20,210 nt of DNA. Origin: a virus. How positions within the stretch are numbered: position 1 is the stretch's first letter; each line of letters starts with the position of its first letter. Under the pieces are notes generated by a model. It did no database searches. It saw only the letters and a list, made by a program, of their open reading frames with translations, and was not told the origin of the DNA. The DNA lies in the IMG/VR virus record IMGVR_UViG_3300040960_000812, positions 1-20,210 of that record, one strand, 5' to 3'. Shown one piece after another: positions 12,699 through 20,210 of the stretch. The position numbers and the translations under genes are program-made.

Positions 12699-14543
12699 TT
12701 ATGCTGTCCTCACTCGCACGATCACGACACCGCTACCGCCGTTGCCGCCAGCGCCGCTGTCTCCACCGCCGCCCGCGCCGCCGGTGTTAGCAGTTCCGGC
12801 GCTGCCTCCAGCACTGTTGCCACCAGCACCGCCTCCACCTTGACCGCCATTTCCTGCGGTCGTCGGGCTTGTGCCATCGCCAGCGCAACCTCCGCCGCCA
12901 CCGGCGTAATACGTTGCGCTGCCTGTGAAACTTGATTGCAGCCCATCACCGCCATCGCCGCCTACGCCAGCAGAGGCGGCATTGCCATTTGCGCCGGCAC
13001 CGCCACCGCCACCTCCGGCATAGTTTCCAGAAGAATTCCCTCCATTTTTGCCTTGTAATGGAAAGACGGACGTTCCAGCAGTTTCTGGAGCACCGTCGCC
13101 ACCAGCACCACCAGATGAAGCACCTTCCGATCGGCTTGGCTGATATTGCATACCACCACCGCCGCCACCCAAGGCTGCATAGTCACCCAATGCGGAATAG
13201 CCACCAATAGCGCCGTAATTTGTGGAACCACCAGCGCCACCGCTACCCACTGTAACCGTGACTGTGCCAGCAGCGGGAAGATAAACATTTGTCAAAGACA
13301 AATAACCACCCGCACCGCCACCGCCACCAGCATCATTACCACCGCCACCTCCCCCACCGCCCACGACGAGACAGTCCACGTAGCCAGCCACATTTACTGT
13401 CAGCGTGCCACTCGCCGTGAACTCGTAGTACGCATATGTCGCGCCACCAGATGAGTACGTTCCCGTAGCGGTGTTACCGATAGAAGCGAAACCAGCGACC
13501 GGGGTGTACGGACGCGCTACACGAACAACAACCTTACCGCTGCCACCAGCGCCAGCAGCAGCACTAATAGAACCACCACCACCACCACCAGTATTAGCAG
13601 TACCAGCAGTTGCGGCACTTGCATTAGAACCAGCACCGCCGCCACCCGAACCACCAGAAGTCGTGCCAGAAGTTCCTGCACCGCCACCGCCACCAGCGTA
13701 AGTAACAGAAGAACCCGTGTAAGAGTTTGCTAAACCATTGCCACCATTGCCACCAGCCGCGCCGGGTGCGTTAGCACCAACAGCACCAGCGCCACCGCCA
13801 CCGCCACCGCCATTGCTTGTTGAACCCGTGCCACCATCATTGCCTAAGCCGGATGCCGACGAACCACCTGAGCCACCAGCGGGGGTCGAACCGTTACCGC
13901 CGCCGCCTGACCCTCCTGCAAATCCGTCAAATGAGAACACGATGGTTCCAGATGAGTTTCTGCTAAGTGCACCACCGCCGCCGCCACCAGAGGAATAATA
14001 GGAACCAAGGCGGCTAGTTATTCCATTTCCACCGGGGTATCCGGCGTTTGTGGAAGATAAACTAAAACCAGTTCCACCAGCGCCTACGACAACTGTGTGA
14101 CTTCCAGACGCTAGATATGCGTTAGAGGCAACGAGCATACCGCCACCGCCACCACCGCCACCGTTCGATGTACCACCAGCACCGCCGCCGCCGATGACCA
14201 GCACATCAGCCAACCCCGCCTGCGAAACACTTATGGACGATGAGGCATCGAACTCCCAATAGTCATACGTCACCCCACCAGAGGTGTAGTTACCCGTCGG
14301 AGTGTCAGAGATCGCAGCACCAGCAAGCGCACCACTAACCTCAGTCCACGCGCTCCCGTCGTAAATCTCCAACTTATCGTCGTCGCTGCGGTAGCAAGCC
14401 TGACCCTCGACAGGTGAAGTGATCGCCGCGTCACGCGCAGTCGCGTCAGCAAACACAGCGATGCCCTGCATCAGGTAATCGTTCGTGTCAGCAGCCGTGA
14501 GCACATCTCCGGCGTTGAATGTCTTGAATCCACCTGCAGGCAT
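12699..14543 (-). CDS. Glycine-rich tail fibre / receptor-binding protein (614 aa)
   Basis: Residues 1-70 are a base domain (GFKTFNAGDVLTAADTNDYL, TARDAAITSPVEGQ, YDGSAW) seen at the start of many phage fibres. The rest is two tandem glycine-rich domains, about 78-346 and 355-614. Each opens with TGxYxSGGxTYxYxEF, has a DVLVIGGGG/DCLVVGGGG strand, long poly-Gly runs, and closes with GSGKVVVRVA or GSGVVIVRVR. Such Gly-rich domains can pack as polyglycine-II helices in phage adhesins, so this is the likely host-recognition tip. Start was set at ATG 14543 (TAATG overlap) in preference to an ATG at 14558. Confidence 0.88.
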   Translation of the reverse strand: MPAGGFKTFNAGDVLTAADTNDYLMQGIAVFADATARDAAITSPVEGQACYRSDDDKLEIYDGSAWTEVSGALAGAAISDTPTGNYTSGGVTYDYWEFDASSSISVSQAGLADVLVIGGGGAGGTSNGGGGGGGGMLVASNAYLASGSHTVVVGAGGTGFSLSSTNAGYPGGNGITSRLGSYYSSGGGGGGALSRNSSGTIVFSFDGFAGGSGGGGNGSTPAGGSGGSSASGLGNDGGTGSTSNGGGGGGGAGAVGANAPGAAGGNGGNGLANSYTGSSVTYAGGGGGAGTSGTTSGGSGGGGAGSNASAATAGTANTGGGGGGSISAAAGAGGSGKVVVRVARPYTPVAGFASIGNTATGTYSSGGATYAYYEFTASGTLTVNVAGYVDCLVVGGGGGGGGNDAGGGGGAGGYLSLTNVYLPAAGTVTVTVGSGGAGGSTNYGAIGGYSALGDYAALGGGGGGMQYQPSRSEGASSGGAGGDGAPETAGTSVFPLQGKNGGNSSGNYAGGGGGGAGANGNAASAGVGGDGGDGLQSSFTGSATYYAGGGGGCAGDGTSPTTAGNGGQGGGGAGGNSAGGSAGTANTGGAGGGGDSGAGGNGGSGVVIVRVRTA

Positions 14544-14755
14544 TAGAGTGTCTCCCAACTAGAGCCGTCGTAGTAGACCAGCGAATCGTCGTCTTTCAAG
14601 AAAGCGAACATGCCCTCGCTCGGGCTGGTGATTGCGGCGTCACGCGCTGTGCTGGACGCGAACACCATGATCTGTTGCTGCATGATGTAGGTGTTCACGT
14701 CCGACGCGGTGAGCACGTCACCACTCGCGAACGTCTTGAAACCGGCACCAGCCAC
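14543..14755 (-). CDS. Stand-alone tail-fibre base domain (70 aa)
   Basis: This short protein (GFKTFASGDVLTASDVNTYI, FASSTARDAAITSPSEGM, YDGSSW) is a clear paralogue of residues 1-70 of the fibre immediately downstream, and ends where the Gly-rich part would begin. GTG start at 14755 has AGGAGG five bases upstream. It may be a separate collar or tail-tip subunit that pairs with the fibre base, or a fibre gene that lost its adhesin half. Strong ribosome site and intact frame argue for expression. Confidence 0.85.
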   Translation of the reverse strand: MAGAGFKTFASGDVLTASDVNTYIMQQQIMVFASSTARDAAITSPSEGMFAFLKDDDSLVYYDGSSWETL

Positions 14756-14764
14756 CGTTACCTC

Positions 14765-15979
14765 CTAGAATCCGAGTCGGTCATCGTCAAGCTCACCGAA
14801 CGTCGTGTCATTCAAGATGAACGACGGCTTGGCTTCACTCATCGAGAACGTCACCACATGCTCACCAGGGACGAAAGCGTGAGCGATCCGGTCAATGGTC
14901 GCGAACTGCGTCACAGCTGGGCCGACAGCGGGCGCGAACGAAACCTGAACCGGCGAGTTGATCTCCAACTCCGCGACCGTGTTCTGCTGCGCCTCACTCA
15001 ACCCGTCCATCACGATCACGACCTGATTGATGCTGAACGTCGCATCCTTGAACCGAGCCAGCAAGTAGTCAGCGAGGTCCGCTACCTCAACGTCATCATC
15101 GAACAGCAACTTGGAGGCGGTGAGCTCGCTGATCCCGAACGTTGTCTTGCTGGTCGCGTCGCTGCGCTCAACCTCACTCCCACCGACCCGCTGCAACCGG
15201 ATCACGTTATGCAAATCATCGGTGCCGTTCTCGATCTGCACCGCGCTGATCGGGATACCACCAGAGCCGAGAACCGTGAACGTGCCGAAGTTCTGTGTCT
15301 CCTGACGGTCTTGGAATGTTGCCAAGCCTTCCCGACTCATGAACAGGGAACCGAACTCTGTGCTTTTCACGCGGCTGGCGTACTCAAGCAGGTTCGTGTC
15401 CGCGTCAGGCGTGTCAGCCTGCAACGTCACCTGACCCGTCGCGATATCTCTCTTGCTGGAAGGCCAGCCCGCCTCAGTCAACAAAGCGTCAATGCGGGCA
15501 CCAGATGTTTGCGCTGTTCTCGCGCTAGTGCTCACGTCAGTCTCCGCGAGAGTGATGAACCCGTCAGCGCACACGGCCCGACTGGTGGAGTCCTCATTGA
15601 TCTCATAATCAATGTCCCACGCATCAACGAGGCCGCTGAACACGGGCCGGTCGTTCACGGTCACTTGAACGTTCTTGCGTGGAACGATGCTGCTCGCGTA
15701 AGGGAAGGACGCGCCGCCGCCAGTCAGCGGGTCGTAAAGTCGAGCGCGGTTGTCAAGCAGGATCTCCGCCGTCGCGGACTCAATCTTGTCCAAGAGCCGT
15801 GAGCGACCACGGTTGATCGTGAGGCTGCGAACATCGCTGGTCACGTCCACGAGACTGAACGCTCCACCGAGGGTGTAGGTCGTGTTGTCCAGTTTCCCTT
15901 TGACGGCGCCGTCTAGCTCGAAGAAGTTGGTGATCCCGCCGGCGTCCTGATCGAAAGCGAAGATGACCTTGGTGGTCAT
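14765..15979 (-). CDS. Minor tail protein (404 aa)
   Basis: A baseplate/tail-tip protein of the type found directly after the tape measure in siphoviruses. It begins with a beta-rich segment (MTTKVIFAFDQDAGG), then DVTSDVRSLTINRGRS, a phrase typical of actinophage minor tail proteins, LYDPLTGGG, and DIDYEINEDSTSRAVCADG. It is beta-rich throughout without membrane segments. It probably serves as the distal tail or tail-associated hub that links tube to fibres. Start ATG overlaps the tape-measure stop (ATGA). Confidence 0.85.
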   Translation of the reverse strand: MTTKVIFAFDQDAGGITNFFELDGAVKGKLDNTTYTLGGAFSLVDVTSDVRSLTINRGRSRLLDKIESATAEILLDNRARLYDPLTGGGASFPYASSIVPRKNVQVTVNDRPVFSGLVDAWDIDYEINEDSTSRAVCADGFITLAETDVSTSARTAQTSGARIDALLTEAGWPSSKRDIATGQVTLQADTPDADTNLLEYASRVKSTEFGSLFMSREGLATFQDRQETQNFGTFTVLGSGGIPISAVQIENGTDDLHNVIRLQRVGGSEVERSDATSKTTFGISELTASKLLFDDDVEVADLADYLLARFKDATFSINQVVIVMDGLSEAQQNTVAELEINSPVQVSFAPAVGPAVTQFATIDRIAHAFVPGEHVVTFSMSEAKPSFILNDTTFGELDDDRLGF

Positions 15980-18255
15980 CCTGCGACCTTCAGGGGCAGC
16001 GGCCCGTTACTGCGCTGGTAATGCTTGAGCGCGTCAACGATCTGCTTGCTGACCTGCCGCGAATCGGTGCCCATGCCGGCGTTGACGGTCAGGTTGATGA
16101 CGTTCCCGCCGCTAGGCCGCAGTTCATTATTGGGGACGATCATGCCGCTGATATTCGGCACGAACAGTTCTGGTCCGCGCTCACCGACGAGGAACGGGCT
16201 GCCAGCGTCCACGGGGCCACCGAGGGCGCGTTTCCTGACGCTCTGCTTGATCTCCTCAATCTCTTCAGTTATGTGCTTGGTCACCTTCACGTCAATAATG
16301 ACCTGGCGGGCTGCTTTCTTGGCGAGCTTGTCCATGCGGTGCATCAGTTTCTTGAAGCCCTCCGCGCCAGGCTTCATGAACTCATCAAAGCCGACAACGG
16401 TTGCGTGGGCGCTCGTCACACCAGCGCCGAGGAAATGCTGCGCCGCATCCAACCCAACCTTGTCAGCGGCCTCCTGCGTGGACTGCACCAGCCGGTTGGT
16501 GTCGTCAATCGCGGTCGCGCCGCCCTCGATCAACTCATTCGCGATGTTCGTGCCCGCGTCAACACCAGCAGCGAGCACCTGAGTGATCGCCTCTTGGCTC
16601 AATCCCGCCGTGATTAGTTCTTGAATCTTGGTGGCGAACTCGCGGGCTTTCTCAGCCTGGGCCTGCAAACCCTCAAGGAACGTCATCCCAACTTCCTCGC
16701 CGTTCGCACCAACCTTAGTCATGGAGTCGGCGGCGGCGAAGTCAATCGCTCCCGTGATCGCGTTCGACACGTTCACGCTGAAGTCATCGAACTCCTGACG
16801 GGTCGCATCAAGTTCGTCCTTCAACCCCTGGCGCATCCGCTTGATGCCTTCAATGGCGCGACCACGAGCATCCTCGATCCGATCCGCGAGACTGTTGACC
16901 GCGCTGCCAGCACTACCAGCAGAACGACCCAGATTGTCAGCGGCCTCCGCTGCCGCTTCCTCATCGTCAGCGAGTCGCTTCAATCGAACACCCGCGTCAC
17001 GGTAATACTTATTAGCGGCCTGCACTTGGAACAACTGCGTGCCGGTTTCTGCTGCGAACTGACGAGCCGCTGCCGCTGCGCGTTGCGTCATCGAACTCAG
17101 GTCAGCGATTTCACCAACTAAATGATCCGCGACAGAAATGTTCCCTGACATAGCATCGTTCATCGCTCGCAAGGTCGCGGTGAACTGTTCTGTCTCAAGT
17201 TCGCCCTCTTTGACGCCCTCCCCATACTGTAAGAAACCGGAAAGATAAACGCCAATCAGCGGAATCCCCTGCAACAAACCTCTCGCTAAGGAAGTTTGCT
17301 CATCAGCGAACGTCTCTGTCGCATCTGCCGCACCCGTAACGCCGCCAATAAAGTTTTGGACGTTTCTAGTGAACTGACTCAAACCGACAAGCAACGAATC
17401 CACATCTTCAGCAGATTGGGAAATCGTTGCTTCCAAACCCCCAGGGCCTCCCATAGCGTCGGTCGCTCGCAGTATCGCCTCAACGAAACTTCTACCGATG
17501 GTCGCCTGTGCATCTTGAACCGCTGCCTGCAACGTCCGCGTCGTGTTCGCCAGTCCATCACTCGTGCGAGCGAAGTCACCCTGCGCCGTAGCGGTGTCAT
17601 CCATGATGAGGTTGAACGCCGCTTGTGCTTTCGCCGCAGCGTCAATCTGACCTTTGGTTTCCACCAATCCACTTGATAACGCTTCAGCGTTGATGCGTGC
17701 CGCGCTCAAGTTCACGCCTAGGCGACGCAACGGTTCAGTCTCACCGACCAGCCCACTGCGGAGAGCGATAATCGCTTCCTCAACCTCGATGTTGTTGAAC
17801 GAGGCGAGATCGGCAGCGAGCTGCACAATCTCTTGGGACAGGCTGGAGGCCTTGCCGGTGTTGATGCCCATGGCGGTGAACAGGTTGCCGAACGTGCTCG
17901 TCGCCTCAAGCGCAGCCTGCTCACTCAAGCCCAAGTTCGTTGCGGCGTCCTGCGCGAACTTCTCAACAGCGTCACTCGCGTCACCGAACACGGTGCGAGT
18001 CTTTGACAACGACTCATCCAGGTCGCTGGCAGCGCCAACGCTCTGCGCGGCGAAACGAGTCACGCCAACGGCAGCGCCAGCGGCGGCGGCAGCTATGGCG
18101 ACGCCCGCGAGTTTCATCCCGCGAGACATAGCGCCAAACTTTTGCGTTGTCTGCTGACTGTTGCGCTTTAGACTTTCAAGATCACGTTGCGCCCGCTTGA
18201 TATCGCGGTCGCTGTAGTCGCCTTCAATCTTGATGTTGATGGGGGCCTTTGCCAT
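15976..18255 (-). CDS. Tape measure protein (759 aa)
   Basis: The largest gene in the window and the tail-length ruler. The N-terminus has a helical coiled-coil region (DIKRAQRDLESLKRNSQQ), a hydrophobic Ala/Gly stretch (LAGVAIAAAAAGAAVGV, about 50-67) and the conserved ASDLDESLSKTRTVFGDAS and LRSGLVGETEPLRRLGVNLS. Coiled-coil sequence fills the middle. The C-terminus carries GGPVDAGSPFLVGERGPELF and SGMIVP, common at tape-measure ends. At about 1.5 angstrom per residue a tail near 110 nm is expected (a rule of thumb). No muramidase or peptidase domain was seen. Confidence 0.93.
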   Translation of the reverse strand: MAKAPINIKIEGDYSDRDIKRAQRDLESLKRNSQQTTQKFGAMSRGMKLAGVAIAAAAAGAAVGVTRFAAQSVGAASDLDESLSKTRTVFGDASDAVEKFAQDAATNLGLSEQAALEATSTFGNLFTAMGINTGKASSLSQEIVQLAADLASFNNIEVEEAIIALRSGLVGETEPLRRLGVNLSAARINAEALSSGLVETKGQIDAAAKAQAAFNLIMDDTATAQGDFARTSDGLANTTRTLQAAVQDAQATIGRSFVEAILRATDAMGGPGGLEATISQSAEDVDSLLVGLSQFTRNVQNFIGGVTGAADATETFADEQTSLARGLLQGIPLIGVYLSGFLQYGEGVKEGELETEQFTATLRAMNDAMSGNISVADHLVGEIADLSSMTQRAAAAARQFAAETGTQLFQVQAANKYYRDAGVRLKRLADDEEAAAEAADNLGRSAGSAGSAVNSLADRIEDARGRAIEGIKRMRQGLKDELDATRQEFDDFSVNVSNAITGAIDFAAADSMTKVGANGEEVGMTFLEGLQAQAEKAREFATKIQELITAGLSQEAITQVLAAGVDAGTNIANELIEGGATAIDDTNRLVQSTQEAADKVGLDAAQHFLGAGVTSAHATVVGFDEFMKPGAEGFKKLMHRMDKLAKKAARQVIIDVKVTKHITEEIEEIKQSVRKRALGGPVDAGSPFLVGERGPELFVPNISGMIVPNNELRPSGGNVINLTVNAGMGTDSRQVSKQIVDALKHYQRSNGPLPLKVAG

Positions 18256-18258
18256 GAC

Positions 18259-18810
18259 CTAGACCCTCCTACCTTCAACCGCTTTGGCGGCTTTTCTGAT
18301 TGCTTTGGTGATTGCTTTGGCTGCCTTTGGTCCCTCTATGTTTCGCGCATCTGTCAAGGCGCGAGGGAACGTGGTGCCACGCTTACGGTTGAGAAACTTG
18401 TTGAACGAATCGGTTTGATCCCGACTTCCCGCCAGCGAGTAAATGGCTCCTGCGGCTGTCCTGGTGACAACCATGCCGCTGAAACTTGTGACGCGCCCTC
18501 TCTGGCTGCGTCGCACCGCTGTTGGTTTGATCCCACGGCGAACAGAAGAACCTTGAAAGCCTAGGTCACGACTTCCCGTGACAAGACTGATGCTGCCCAC
18601 TTGCGCGGTTTGTCCGGTCGTCAAGTTCCACGGCCCCCAACCTCGCAACGCTCGACCACCAGGCGTCAAAGTTCTGGCTCTGCTTGCCACGTCGCCGAGT
18701 CCTTCCCGAACCTCTTTGGTCAGGATTTTGTAAACATCCTTGTCAAACTTGGCAAGACGGTTGACGAGTTCATTCACGCCCTCAACTTCAAGGTCAATGG
18801 ATGTGGTCAC
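18259..18810 (-). CDS. HK97-gp10-like tail completion/connector protein (183 aa), unusual position
   Basis: The first 60 residues (LEVEGVNELVNRLAKFDKDV, LGDVASRARTLTPGG) follow the HK97-gp10-like pattern of small tail-completion proteins: a starting GxxxLxxxLxxF strand-helix, then an A...TP turn. The remainder is basic, ending KAITKAIRKAAKAVEGRRV. Gp10-like genes normally precede the tail terminator; here the gene lies after the chaperones and just before the tape measure. GTG start overlaps the stop of the frameshifted chaperone extension (GTGA). The fold call is moderate and the protein may have been recruited for tail-tip or tube work. Confidence 0.65.
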   Translation of the reverse strand: MTTSIDLEVEGVNELVNRLAKFDKDVYKILTKEVREGLGDVASRARTLTPGGRALRGWGPWNLTTGQTAQVGSISLVTGSRDLGFQGSSVRRGIKPTAVRRSQRGRVTSFSGMVVTRTAAGAIYSLAGSRDQTDSFNKFLNRKRGTTFPRALTDARNIEGPKAAKAITKAIRKAAKAVEGRRV

Positions 18811-19222
18811 TTGCTCGCCGCCTTCCGGTACTCACTCGCACGCCACCGCAAGTACCTGCTCATGGTCGTCAACATTCTTGGAGACTCGTCAACCAGCTGG
18901 CTGGGCGCGACCTTCCATTCATAGGAAAGGTGCGCGATCAACCAGTGGGCTGACTGCTCTCCAAAGGGGGCGGGTCTGCAACCGCCTTCACCGTCACGCC
19001 GTCAACCGTTTCAGTCCACGGATCGAACTCAACGCTGACTTGCGTGGTGCGCTTCAATGCGTGCCACGCCAGCCAGACGATGTATTCCAACCGCAGATCA
19101 TCCGCGAACGCAGCGAACGACTTGTCAAACTTACGCTCGAAAGCGATCAGGTCAGGCGTGGTCGCTTCAACGTCCACGCCCGACCCGTCGCTCAAGTCAA
19201 CGTGCAAGGCAACCTTGTTCAT
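18807..19222 (-). CDS. Tail assembly chaperone G-T fusion made by -1 frameshift (138 aa)
   Basis: After codon 87 of the upstream chaperone, a one-base backward slip continues into a second open frame ending at 18807, adding 51 residues. The added part includes HWLIAHLSYEWKVAPSQLVD and RYLRWRASEYRK, the latter typical of C-terminal extensions of phage tail chaperones. Only the extended product contains it, since the second frame has no good ribosome site. The fusion ends in a GTGA overlap with the next gene. The pair chaperones tape-measure protein and tail tube during assembly, as with lambda G and GT. Confidence 0.82.
18938..19222 (-). CDS. Tail assembly chaperone, unshifted product (94 aa)
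   Basis: Upstream member of the G/GT-type chaperone pair, between the major tail protein and tape measure. Residues 23-60 are helical (PDLIAFERKFDKSFAAFADDL then YIVWLAWHALKR), as in other phage tail chaperones, and the protein ends within the Pro-rich segment where the slippery site lies. It is the majority product; frameshifting at its end makes the longer form. ATG 19222 has AGGT upstream. Confidence 0.85.
   Translation of the reverse strand: MNKVALHVDLSDGSGVDVEATTPDLIAFERKFDKSFAAFADDLRLEYIVWLAWHALKRTTQVSVEFDPWTETVDGVTVKAVADPPPLESSQPTG
18962..18968 (-). promoter_or_regulatory. -1 ribosomal frameshift site CCCTTTG
   Basis: In the zero frame the ribosome reads C CCT TTG, an X XXY YYZ heptamer with X=C, Y=T. 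Slipping back one base gives CCC TTT. It is 22 bases before the zero-frame stop and opens the 51-codon extension frame. The spacer contains GAGCAGTC, but no clear stimulatory hairpin was established by eye. Confidence 0.8.
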
Positions 19223-19240
19223 CGCAGGAACCTGACTCTC

Positions 19241-19648
19241 TTACGATTCAGCGCGAGTAATGTCGCCCGTAACCGGCCAGGTGACACTCACGGTCGCCAG
19301 GTCGCCGACGCTAGAAGCAAACGGCGAGTATTGCGTGACGAGGCAGTTGAACGAGTAGGTCGGGTTGGTTGCACCAGTAGCCGCGCTCGTCGGCTTGATG
19401 ACGATAGCCACGCTGGTGCCGATCAGCGGCTCAAGCGTCGCGTCAACGCTTGAAGAACCGAAGTCCTGATGGAAGTCGAGCGTGAGTGTTCCAGTTTGCA
19501 ATCCACCCACGCGAGTGCGGGAGGAATCACCAAACGCCGTCGTTTCAACATCATCAACCTCAATGCTGAGTTCAGCAGATGCGATGGATGAACTGAAATC
19601 GGAGCCGCCGATGGTGATGTTGTAATCCGTGGCGACGAACTTTGCCAT
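19241..19648 (-). CDS. Major tail protein (135 aa)
   Basis: The tail tube subunit. DYNITIGGSDFSSSIASAELSI, VETTAFGDSSRTRVGGLQ and LDFHQDFGSSSVDATLEPL, then YSFNCLVTQYSPFASSVGDL (each 20 residues or fewer as written except the first, which marks residues 8-29) are typical of small beta-rich phage tube proteins, and its slot after the tail terminator and before the chaperones is canonical. Start ATG 19648 follows AAAGGCAACTG. No Ig-like decoration domain is appended. Confidence 0.87.
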   Translation of the reverse strand: MAKFVATDYNITIGGSDFSSSIASAELSIEVDDVETTAFGDSSRTRVGGLQTGTLTLDFHQDFGSSSVDATLEPLIGTSVAIVIKPTSAATGATNPTYSFNCLVTQYSPFASSVGDLATVSVTWPVTGDITRAES

Positions 19649-19665
19649 GACAGTTGCCTTTCTTT

Positions 19666-20073
19666 CTAGGTTGCGTAAACGGTGACCGCGAACTCAGCAG
19701 CCAGGTAAGTGAGTTCACCGACCGGAAGGCTGCTGTAATTTCGCATCTCTGTGCATCGCAGGTTTTGTGCTTCCCCGCCGAGAGTCTTGTCACTCTCTAG
19801 CGCGGTCTTGATACTTGACGACCCTGTTGGGTTACAGAAACCGTCAAGCTTGTTTTGGGCGCTGCGCTCATCAACACGGCCCACGATCACGAGCACTTGA
19901 AACTCGTATGTGTCAAGACCGCGAGCGAATGAAGTGTCGAACGTAATCCCTTGCGGAGCGACAACGGCGATAGGAGGATTCACGTCGTCGGGGACTGTTG
20001 CGGACGTGCGAAGCCCGCTGATGGTTGCGAGGTTGGTGGCGATGCCGGATCGCAACGCGCTGAGAGTTGTCAT
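19666..20073 (-). CDS. Probable tail terminator protein (135 aa)
   Basis: The size, the gene position just before the major tail protein, and the pattern (LRSGIATNLATISGLRTSATVPD, FDTSFARGLDTYEFQVLVIVG, SALESDKTLGGEAQNLRC-like segment, then a C-terminal LTYLAAEFAVTVYAT strand) fit siphovirus tail terminators that cap the tube. ATG 20073 overlaps the previous stop (ATGA). The identification rests on context plus a remembered resemblance to actinophage homologues; a head-tail connector is the alternative. Confidence 0.7.
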   Translation of the reverse strand: MTTLSALRSGIATNLATISGLRTSATVPDDVNPPIAVVAPQGITFDTSFARGLDTYEFQVLVIVGRVDERSAQNKLDGFCNPTGSSSIKTALESDKTLGGEAQNLRCTEMRNYSSLPVGELTYLAAEFAVTVYAT

Positions 20074-20210
20074 GCCACACCGACGTGGCGAACATAGGGC
20101 GCGACGAGTTGCGCAACATCGGGGTCGAGTCCTTTGCTCACTCGCATCGCCCCGAAGTCACCGAACCCTGCAACGCCCAGCGGCGAGTCAAGCCGCTTGA
20201 AGATCCTCAT
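20070..20210 (-). CDS. Small head-tail region protein (46 aa visible; 5' end may be beyond window)
   Basis: A frame ending in an ATGA overlap with the tail terminator. The first in-window codon is an ATG at the very last base (MRIFKRLDSPLGVAGFGDFG), so it could be the start or an internal methionine of a longer gene. The sequence includes VAQLVAPYVRHVGVA. It occupies the slot where a gp10-like protein is usually found. No family is recognised. Confidence 0.55.
   Translation of the reverse strand: MRIFKRLDSPLGVAGFGDFGAMRVSKGLDPDVAQLVAPYVRHVGVA

Noticed and set aside
13471-13998. Proline-rich open frames on the plus strand
   Set aside because: They are antisense to the glycine-rich fibre: GGN codons read backwards give Pro codons. 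No ribosome site or operon context.
14675-15802. 375-codon plus-strand open frame opposite the minor tail protein
   Set aside because: It is antisense to a well-supported tail gene in a continuous minus-strand operon and has an Arg/His-rich, non-protein-like composition.
1-20210. CRISPR array, insertion sequence or transposase
   Set aside because: No regularly spaced repeats, no terminal inverted repeats around a gene, and the only recombinase is the phage integrase.

Overview
This window looks like about 20 kb of a siphovirus genome (Caudoviricetes) that infects an actinobacterium. The signs are high G+C by eye, GTG starts, a tail/holin/amidase module with actinophage-like sequences, a prim-pol/helicase, and a tyrosine integrase that implies a temperate or formerly temperate phage. 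One small protein (12409-12666) is of a type I associate with marine and freshwater phages, so an aquatic source is plausible. No bacterial housekeeping gene, rRNA, tRNA or CRISPR array was seen.

Almost all genes lie on the minus strand and read right to left. From the right edge the tail module runs: a small gene, a probable tail terminator, the major tail protein, tail assembly chaperones joined by a -1 frameshift, an HK97-gp10-like protein in an unusual place, the tape measure, a minor tail protein, a duplicated fibre-base domain and a glycine-rich fibre, then the SYNGN-type protein and a membrane/coiled-coil protein. A strong terminator (12147-12170) separates this from holin, amidase, an HTH-like protein, a DnaQ-like exonuclease, a DUF6378-type protein and a small acidic protein.

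The integrase (8904-9719, plus strand) sits between hairpin-rich non-coding DNA and its own terminator. Left of it is a four-gene minus operon with a one-helix membrane protein, an Rpf/lysozyme-like transglycosylase and two small proteins. A short plus-strand operon (a hypothetical protein and a ribbon-helix-helix regulator) diverges from the C5 methyltransferase across a region with a perfect 16-bp palindrome and a second half-matching site.

The left third is a tightly coupled minus operon: C5 methyltransferase, small PD-(D/E)XK nuclease, amino-methyltransferase, two micro-genes, RecB/Cas4-like nuclease, second amino-methyltransferase, candidate ssDNA-binding protein, a small unknown and a prim-pol/ATPase running off the left edge. 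Most junctions are 4-base ATGA or GTGA overlaps, which pick out several starts and reveal genes under 60 codons.

The items most worth a second look are the in-phase repeat and second open frame inside the C5 methyltransferase, the RHH gene with paired operators, the repeat-linked micro-genes at 3986-4263, the extra transglycosylase/membrane-protein cassette, and the frameshift in the tail chaperone.
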